From: Polynucleobacter meluiroseus
GTDB taxonomy: Bacteria > Pseudomonadota > Gammaproteobacteria > Burkholderiales > Burkholderiaceae
Length of the DNA: 50,239 nucleotides
Assembly (NCBI GenBank): GCA_945878885.1
Contig: CAMCUP010000013.1
Span: forward strand, 1 to 50,239
Direction of reading: 5' to 3'
Shown piece by piece: positions 45,258 to 50,239 of this stretch; the stretch's first letter is position 1, and every line of letters starts with the position of its first letter. The translations under genes and the position numbers were made by a program. The notes under the pieces are model-generated. The model did not search any database, was not told where the DNA came from, and saw nothing but the letters and a program-made list of their open reading frames with translations.

Positions 45258-45911
45258 TTAAGGCATCCCAATATATTTATGGGTTTGTATGCTTAAACGC
45301 CATAAGGGTCTTTTTTGACAAAGCTGAACCGCTAAGGCCGTATTGGCATCACGCTCGAAACCATCAATGGGTTGCAAAAAACGATGACGGTAATCCATTC
45401 CTTCAAATCGTTTCAAGATTAACTCTAACTGAGTATGACCAATTTGCGGAATCGCTAATTTAATTTCATCAGCCTGCTTGATCACTAAATCGGCGCCAAA
45501 TTTTGGGCTCACACAAACCCAATCGATACCTGCAGGCAATGGTAAAGTGCCATTGGTTTCAATCGCAATTTCAAAATGGTGCTTATGTAAGGCATCTAGC
45601 AAGGCACTATCGAGTTGCAAGGCTGGTTCACCGCCAGTAAAAACTACATAGCGATAGTTACTACCAGCATTTGTATCTAGCCAGGCTGCTGTAATCGCAG
45701 CAGCTAAATCAGTTGCAGTAGCAAATTTTCCACCACCTATACCATCGACGCCAACAAAATCGGTATCACAAAATTGACAAATGGCAGTAGCACGATCTTC
45801 TTCTCTGCCGCTCCACAAATTACAACCCGAGAAACGGCAAAATACAGCGGCGCGCCCAGCTTGAGCGCCCTCACCCTGCAAGGTAAGAAAAATTTCTTTA
45901 ACGCTATACAT
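45258..45911 (-). CDS. queE: 7-carboxy-7-deazaguanine synthase QueE
   Basis: 217 residues, radical SAM. The cluster cysteines are spaced CX14CX2C (FSGC, then CQFC), the unusual motif described for the Burkholderia multivorans enzyme instead of CX3CX2C. VFTGGEPALQLD (GGE motif) follows. It converts carboxytetrahydropterin to 7-carboxy-7-deazaguanine on the queuosine pathway, with queD directly downstream. Confidence 0.95.
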   Translation of the reverse strand: MYSVKEIFLTLQGEGAQAGRAAVFCRFSGCNLWSGREEDRATAICQFCDTDFVGVDGIGGGKFATATDLAAAITAAWLDTNAGSNYRYVVFTGGEPALQLDSALLDALHKHHFEIAIETNGTLPLPAGIDWVCVSPKFGADLVIKQADEIKLAIPQIGHTQLELILKRFEGMDYRHRFLQPIDGFERDANTALAVQLCQKRPLWRLSIQTHKYIGMP

Positions 45912-45951
45912 TAGTTGAATTGCTGAGAGAGTAGCTTGGCTAGTGAAAAAT

Positions 45952-46665
45952 TTACTTCCATGACTGTAATTCCCACTCTAAATAATCTTCCCAAAAAGAG
46001 CCAGACCAACTCATGCCTCCCAATAAATAACGCCCCATACTACGACGAATTGCCCAGCGTCCAATTTCTGGTACTAACCAAGTTTCTTCATTGCGCAAAC
46101 TCGCAAAACGCGAAACATCATTACTTTCAAAATAAGGCGAGTCGCTGCTATATTTCAAAGCTAAAAAAGATCCGGCAGGAGTACGAATTTTTTCCCAAGC
46201 AATTGCAGAAATAGTCACCAGCCACACAAAATCAGCATCGGGATAACCCAGTACTTGATACCGATCACGAAAAAAACCAGACCAGCCAAGCTCAAGCTTT
46301 TCAGGCCACACAGGTAATGGTCGAATAAATTTTTGTGCGGGCTGCCAATGGGGATCTTGAATAATCTTGCCCCATGGGCCTTGAATTTCATCGGCAAGTG
46401 GACCAAATTTTTGCGAGTTACGCGCAATACGAATTTGCTCGCCTAATTGCACAATCGTTTCGGTAACTGTATCAAGCGTCTCTTGGTTAAAAATATTGCG
46501 AACAGCGTAAACCCATTGTTGCCCCAATTTTGGCGGGCGCATTTGCGGCGTAATTACTGGCACTACCCCGGGAGTTGAAACCGGATATGGAATGGGGGTA
46601 AGACAAGCGCTAGGCAATGCGCCTAAGGTAATTAAACAAACACGTCGCTGTAAATTTATTTCCAA
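45952..46665 (-). CDS. Exported protein of unknown function, paralogue B
   Basis: About 237 residues if translation begins at the TTG at 46665, inside the end of paralogue A; no ATG suits, and the open frame continues to 46797 through the other gene. The first 21 residues are hydrophobic with a cysteine (LGALPSAC) that could be a lipobox or signal peptide. Mature sequence pattern: LGQQWVYAVRNIFN, EIQGPWG, WQPAQKF, YQVLGYPDADFVW, TPAGSFLALKYSS, EETWLVPEIGRWAIRRS. I do not recognise the family. It lines up with the neighbour along its length, so the pair arose by tandem duplication. It may be a periplasmic or outer-membrane lipoprotein, 40 bases before queE. Confidence 0.65.
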   Translation of the reverse strand: MEINLQRRVCLITLGALPSACLTPIPYPVSTPGVVPVITPQMRPPKLGQQWVYAVRNIFNQETLDTVTETIVQLGEQIRIARNSQKFGPLADEIQGPWGKIIQDPHWQPAQKFIRPLPVWPEKLELGWSGFFRDRYQVLGYPDADFVWLVTISAIAWEKIRTPAGSFLALKYSSDSPYFESNDVSRFASLRNEETWLVPEIGRWAIRRSMGRYLLGGMSWSGSFWEDYLEWELQSWK

Positions 46666-47429
46666 GAAGAGAGCTGCCAAGAATATTCGTTTTCTAAAAA
46701 TGGTGATTGCATTACACCAATCAACATATAAGATCCTGATGATTCCCGCGCTACCCAACGCCCAATTTGTGGGGCAAACCAGCATGTTTCTCGCCAAATG
46801 CTATTTATTCTATTGGCATCAGGACTAATGTAATTGACTAAGCTACTAAACTTTAGTGCTGTAAATGTGCCTGCTGGAACCGTGATGGTTTCCCACCCAC
46901 TAGCGCTCATATATTCTTCCCAAGAAAAGGTATATCCAGCATATCCACCAACTTGGTATTTGGTATCGGTTTGCTTGCTCCATGATGCATTTAACTGCTG
47001 GGGCCATGCAGGCACACCAGGATTAAATAGCAGTAAGGTCTTCCAATTGGGGTTAGCCAAAAAAGTACCCCACGGGCCTTGTACTTCATTAGCCATTGAA
47101 CCTATTGGTTCATTGATTTGATTAATATCTTTCATGATCGCGCCAAATGCCCCAGTGCTCGTATTGGATGTTGCAGCACTGGTGTCCATTGAACGAGCAA
47201 TCACAATTTGCGAGCCTACCGATTGCACCCGTTCAGTTAAGGTGCCTAGCGTATTGCCATTAAACATATCGCGCTGTAAATAAGACCATTCTTGTCCAAC
47301 CTGCGGTTGACGTACTGCAGGCATGGGGTTTGGGGCGGCAACTGCGGTGCCACGCAAAAACCCCATTGAACCACAGCCAAAGGGGGCCAAAGCGGCAGAT
47401 AGCATAAAAAGGCGGCGTGTAAAAGGCAT
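46656..47429 (-). CDS. Exported protein of unknown function, paralogue A
   Basis: 257 residues. The N-terminal signal MPFTRRLFMLSAALAPFGC has a cysteine at residue 19 in a weak lipobox (PFGC), then an alanine/proline linker. The mature part shares with paralogue B the pieces GQ-W, EVQGPWG, W-K, YQVGGY, TVPAGTFTALKFSS, ETCWFAPQIGRWVARES and the final QLSSWK/ELQSWK. No known catalytic motif is seen; many Trp and a beta-rich look suggest a binding barrel. The two copies overlap by 10 bases. The first gene of the minus-strand unit, it diverges from the PEP mutase-family gene. Confidence 0.72.
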   Translation of the reverse strand: MPFTRRLFMLSAALAPFGCGSMGFLRGTAVAAPNPMPAVRQPQVGQEWSYLQRDMFNGNTLGTLTERVQSVGSQIVIARSMDTSAATSNTSTGAFGAIMKDINQINEPIGSMANEVQGPWGTFLANPNWKTLLLFNPGVPAWPQQLNASWSKQTDTKYQVGGYAGYTFSWEEYMSASGWETITVPAGTFTALKFSSLVNYISPDANRINSIWRETCWFAPQIGRWVARESSGSYMLIGVMQSPFLENEYSWQLSSWK

Positions 47430-47553
47430 CGATTGCTCCAGTTTGTGAATTAAATGATTTCTAATGCCACATGATAAACAATTTCATACCTTTTAAACTA
47501 GAGTTACTATTCATAAAGTGATAATTTAATAAGATCAATTTAATAGGGTCGAT

Positions 47554-48429
47554 ATGCATTCTCAAAGAGCAAAATTTAATCAAAGATTAGCTAGCCCTGG
47601 CTTAATTATTGCCCCAGGAGTGTTTGAAATGGTCTCACTCAGATTGGCAGACCGCATGGGCTTTGATACACTTTATATGACAGGCTATGGTACTGTAGCG
47701 TCCCTTATGGGTCTTCCTGATGCAGGCTTAGCCACCTATACCGAAATGGTTGGCAGAGTTACTGCAATGGCAGGTATGGCTAAGACACCGCTAATTGCCG
47801 ATGGCGATACGGGATATGGCGGCTTATTAAATGTTAGGCATACAGTTCGAGGATATGAGGCGGCCGGCGCTGTAGCAATTCAGCTAGAAGATCAAGAGTT
47901 TCCCAAAAAATGTGGCCATACACCAGGAAGGCGAGTCATAGCGATGGCTGATATGGTTAAAAAAATTGAGGTTGCAGTTGCCTCAAGGATCGATCCTCAA
48001 TTTAAAATCATTGCCAGAACTGATGCGAGAACAACTTTAGGTTTAGATGAGGCTCTAAAAAGGGGTGAGGCCTATGCTCGTGCTGGGGCAGATATTTTAT
48101 TTATTGAATCTCCTGAAAACCAAATCGAAATAAGACGCATCGGCGAAACTTTTCCAAATCATCCTTTAGTTGCCAATATGGTCGAAAAGGGTCGTACTCC
48201 TATTTTGACAAAATTAGAATTAGAGCAATGTGGATTTAAACTTGCAATCTTTCCAGTAACAGCTTTGTTAGCCTCAGTCCAAGCAATGACTAAGGTTTAT
48301 GAGCACTTTAAAGCATCAGGGTCGTCAATAAATAATCCAGTCGACTTATATGACTTTGGTGAGCTCTCTGAATTGATGGGCTTTAAAGATGTTTGGGAAT
48401 TTGAAAAACGTTTTGTAGAAACGAATTGA
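47554..48429 (+). CDS. Isocitrate lyase/PEP mutase-family enzyme (2-methylisocitrate or oxaloacetate type)
   Basis: 291 residues. The TIM-barrel motifs IAPGVFEMVSLRLADRMGFD, IADGDTGYGG, QLEDQEFPKKCGH (catalytic loop) and IARTDART are typical. The KKCGH loop is the isocitrate/methylisocitrate lyase type, and oxaloacetate or dimethylmalate lyases share it. AGGG five bases before the ATG is a good ribosome site. Arginine codons are unusual: by my count 11 of 18 are AGA or AGG, while neighbouring genes use almost only CGN. It is followed after 10 bases by a Bug receptor gene, suggesting uptake and cleavage of a C4-C7 organic acid. Confidence 0.88.
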   Translation: MHSQRAKFNQRLASPGLIIAPGVFEMVSLRLADRMGFDTLYMTGYGTVASLMGLPDAGLATYTEMVGRVTAMAGMAKTPLIADGDTGYGGLLNVRHTVRGYEAAGAVAIQLEDQEFPKKCGHTPGRRVIAMADMVKKIEVAVASRIDPQFKIIARTDARTTLGLDEALKRGEAYARAGADILFIESPENQIEIRRIGETFPNHPLVANMVEKGRTPILTKLELEQCGFKLAIFPVTALLASVQAMTKVYEHFKASGSSINNPVDLYDFGELSELMGFKDVWEFEKRFVETN

Positions 48430-48439
48430 GGAGTCTAAA

Positions 48440-49417
48440 ATGAAATTGTATAAATACCTATTGCATGGGATTTTAGTTGGAATATTTATTTTTTCTCTTA
48501 CTTCTCATGCGCAAACAAATTACCCTAATCGACCCATACGGCTCATTATTCCCTTCACGCCTGGTGGGGTAACAGATACCTCAGGACGCTATATTGCAGA
48601 ACAACTTTCTTTAAAGTTGGGGCAGCAAGTTATTGCCGATAATCGCCCCGGAGCATCGGGCAATATCGGTGCACAAATGGTTGCCTCTGCTGAGCCAGAC
48701 GGCTATACCCTGCTCTTAGGTTATGCAGGCACTTTATCGATCAACCCGTCGCTTTTTGACAAAATTCCTTTTGATAGCGTGAAAGATTTTGCTCCTATTG
48801 GCAAAATTGGCGATGCTATTTTGATTGTGGTGGCCAACAATGATTTCCAAGGCAAAACCTTAGCCGATGTAATTGCAATCTCTAAAAAAGATCCTAATGG
48901 CTTATCGTATGGCACCTCTGGTGCTGGAGGAACACCGCATATTGCAGGCGAATTGCTTAAGCAAAAAACCGGCGCTAATTTAGTTCATGTGCCCTATAAA
49001 GGAGGTGGTCAGGCCTTGATTGATTTATTGGGAGGCAACATTCCCTTGGTGTACACAGCTGTTGCTGGTGCTAATCAATATGTTAAGTCTGGGCGCATTA
49101 AAGCCATTGCAGTCTCTAGCGCAAAAAGAAGTCCAAGTCTACCGGATGTGCCCACCTTTACCGAATCTGGCATCAAAGACTTTGAAATAGATGATTGGGT
49201 AGGCTTATTAGCGCCAGCAAAAACGCCAAAACCCATTCTGACTAAATTAAATCAAGCCTTAAATGAGATTTTGAACTCGCCGGAAGGTAAGACTAGGCTA
49301 TTAGCGATGGGCATCACCCCAACCCCAGGGAGCCCTGAAAAATTTGGCGAGCAAATTAAGGGGGATTTAATTAGGTTTGCACCAATTGTTAAGGGCGTAC
49401 AAATAAAGTCTGAATAA
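48440..49417 (+). CDS. Bug-type tripartite tricarboxylate transporter binding protein (TctC family)
   Basis: 325 residues. A signal peptide ends at SHAQ, followed by the family start YPNRPIRLIIPFTPGGVTDTSGR, then NRPGASGNIGAQMVA and the binding loop YGTSGAGGTPHIAGELLK. These periplasmic proteins capture carboxylates for TctAB, which are not in the window; Bug proteins are often orphan and numerous in Burkholderiales. Three of eight arginine codons are AGA/AGG, again higher than in older genes. GAGGAG lies eight bases before the ATG. Confidence 0.93.
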   Translation: MKLYKYLLHGILVGIFIFSLTSHAQTNYPNRPIRLIIPFTPGGVTDTSGRYIAEQLSLKLGQQVIADNRPGASGNIGAQMVASAEPDGYTLLLGYAGTLSINPSLFDKIPFDSVKDFAPIGKIGDAILIVVANNDFQGKTLADVIAISKKDPNGLSYGTSGAGGTPHIAGELLKQKTGANLVHVPYKGGGQALIDLLGGNIPLVYTAVAGANQYVKSGRIKAIAVSSAKRSPSLPDVPTFTESGIKDFEIDDWVGLLAPAKTPKPILTKLNQALNEILNSPEGKTRLLAMGITPTPGSPEKFGEQIKGDLIRFAPIVKGVQIKSE

Positions 49418-49440
49418 GTGCTTGATGAAGCAAATAAATC

Positions 49441-50239
49441 CTATTCCCACTCAATAGTTGCGGGTGGCTTGCCACTAATATCAAATACCACGCGATTAAT
49501 TCCACGCACCTCATTAATAATGCGGTTAGATACCGTGCCAAGTAATTCATGGGGCAAATGTGCCCAATGTGCAGTCATAAAATCTTGAGTTTGTACTGCT
49601 CGTAAAGCTACAACATATTCATAAGTGCGGCCATCGCCCATCACCCCCACCGACTTTACTGGCAGAAATACCGCAAAGGCTTGACTAGTTAAGTCATACC
49701 ATGATTTACCGGTGACTTCGTCAATGGTATTGCGCAGCTCTTCAATAAAAATTGCATCGGCACGGCGCAGTAAGTCGGCGTATTCTGCTTTCACTTCACC
49801 TAAGATCCGCACTCCTAAACCCGGTCCTGGAAAGGGATGGCGATAGACCATTTCACGTGGTAGACCTAGCGCCATACCCAACTCGCGTACCTCATCTTTA
49901 AATAATTCGCGCAAGGGCTCGAGTAATTTCAAGTGCATATCGTCTGGCAAGCCGCCCACATTGTGATGACTCTTAATGGTGTGGGCACCTTTTTTCCCTT
50001 TACCAGCAGACTCAATCACATCAGGATAAATAGTACCCTGCGCTAACCACTTGGCATTTTTAATTTGAGCTGATTCGGCTTGGAATACGTCGATAAATTC
50101 TTTGCCAATAATTTTGCGTTTCATTTCAGGATCACTTACGCCTGCTAACTGCGCCATAAATTGTTCAGCTGCATTTACCCGAATCACCTTCACGCCTAAA
50201 TTACGGGCAAACATTGCCATCACCATTTCACCTTCATTG
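49441..50239 (-). CDS. guaA: GMP synthase (glutamine-hydrolysing), C-terminal part
   Basis: The frame is open to the right end of the window, so the N-terminal glutamine amidotransferase part is missing. About 266 codons are visible. They cover the end of the ATP pyrophosphatase domain ([47 protein letters not shown]) and the dimerisation domain ([16 protein letters not shown], ending PPATIEWE). The enzyme converts XMP to GMP. It converges on the Bug gene with 23 bases between. Confidence 0.97.
   Translation of the reverse strand, partial: NEGEMVMAMFARNLGVKVIRVNAAEQFMAQLAGVSDPEMKRKIIGKEFIDVFQAESAQIKNAKWLAQGTIYPDVIESAGKGKKGAHTIKSHHNVGGLPDDMHLKLLEPLRELFKDEVRELGMALGLPREMVYRHPFPGPGLGVRILGEVKAEYADLLRRADAIFIEELRNTIDEVTGKSWYDLTSQAFAVFLPVKSVGVMGDGRTYEYVVALRAVQTQDFMTAHWAHLPHELLGTVSNRIINEVRGINRVVFDISGKPPATIEWE

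Noticed and set aside
46666..46797. Extended N-terminus of paralogue B
   Set aside because: This part lies in another frame of paralogue A and has no resemblance to a signal or to the paralogue.

Overview
The window looks like chromosomal DNA of a betaproteobacterium of the order Burkholderiales. Base composition is moderately low in GC by eye, genes are tightly packed, and intergenic gaps are short (the longest is about 240 bases). Pointers to this group are the tripartite-tricarboxylate (Bug/TctC) receptor, the PuuD-like membrane protein, the split MacAB-type exporter, and a QueE with the CX14CX2C cluster motif known from Burkholderia. A Polynucleobacter-like freshwater lineage would fit, but the genus cannot be fixed from the sequence alone. 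I see no rRNA, tRNA, CRISPR array, insertion sequence or prophage gene. Both ends cut a gene: an OprB-type porin on the left and guaA on the right.

Layout. 1-4.7 kb: porin C-terminus, then a minus-strand exporter (permease, ATPase, MacA-like adaptor) behind a terminator and a small exported protein built from two copies of one domain. 4.9-10.6 kb: a HI0933-type flavoprotein joined to a TcuB-like Fe-S/membrane protein; an orphan solute-binding protein; a small exported protein with a lysine-rich tail; and a nitrobindin-like protein, rubredoxin and rubredoxin reductase in a row. 10.6-13.1 kb: a short PuuD-like membrane protein, HMG-CoA lyase and 3-hydroxybutyrate dehydrogenase. 13.1-28.9 kb: the main accessory block. 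A molybdenum hydroxylase (CoxG/M/S/L type) is transcribed away from a TetR regulator, a VOC protein, a flavin monooxygenase of the 2,6-dihydroxypyridine hydroxylase kind and a complete five-gene Liv-type ABC importer. Next come two class III CoA-transferases and an acyl-CoA dehydrogenase arranged around a strong inverted repeat. This reads as one uptake, ring-oxidation and CoA-activation route for an unknown, possibly N-heterocyclic, carbon source.

28.9-37.8 kb: cardiolipin synthase with a YbhP-like phosphodiesterase and a Bfd-like ferredoxin; TupBC-like tungstate/molybdate transporter genes without a binding protein; ApbC/Mrp, a Pit phosphate transporter and its PhoU-like partner; a DUF3047 lipoprotein; and a 3-hydroxyisobutyrate dehydrogenase-type reductase. 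37.8-43.3 kb: a tightly coupled envelope operon (GT39 glycosyltransferase, flippase-like protein, GT9 heptosyltransferase, PAP2 phosphatase) ending in rlmJ. 43.3-47.4 kb, minus strand: two tandem paralogous exported proteins of unknown function, then queE, queD, tadA and an LD-carboxypeptidase. 47.5-49.4 kb: a PEP mutase/isocitrate lyase-family enzyme with a Bug receptor, with arginine codon use unlike the rest of the window. guaA (partial) closes the window.

The two themes that stand out are the coordinated catabolic block at 13-29 kb, with two visible candidate operators, and several small conserved-looking but unassigned modules (nitrobindin/rubredoxin, HI0933/TcuB, tandem lipoprotein-like paralogues). 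A notable number of genes appear to start at TTG.
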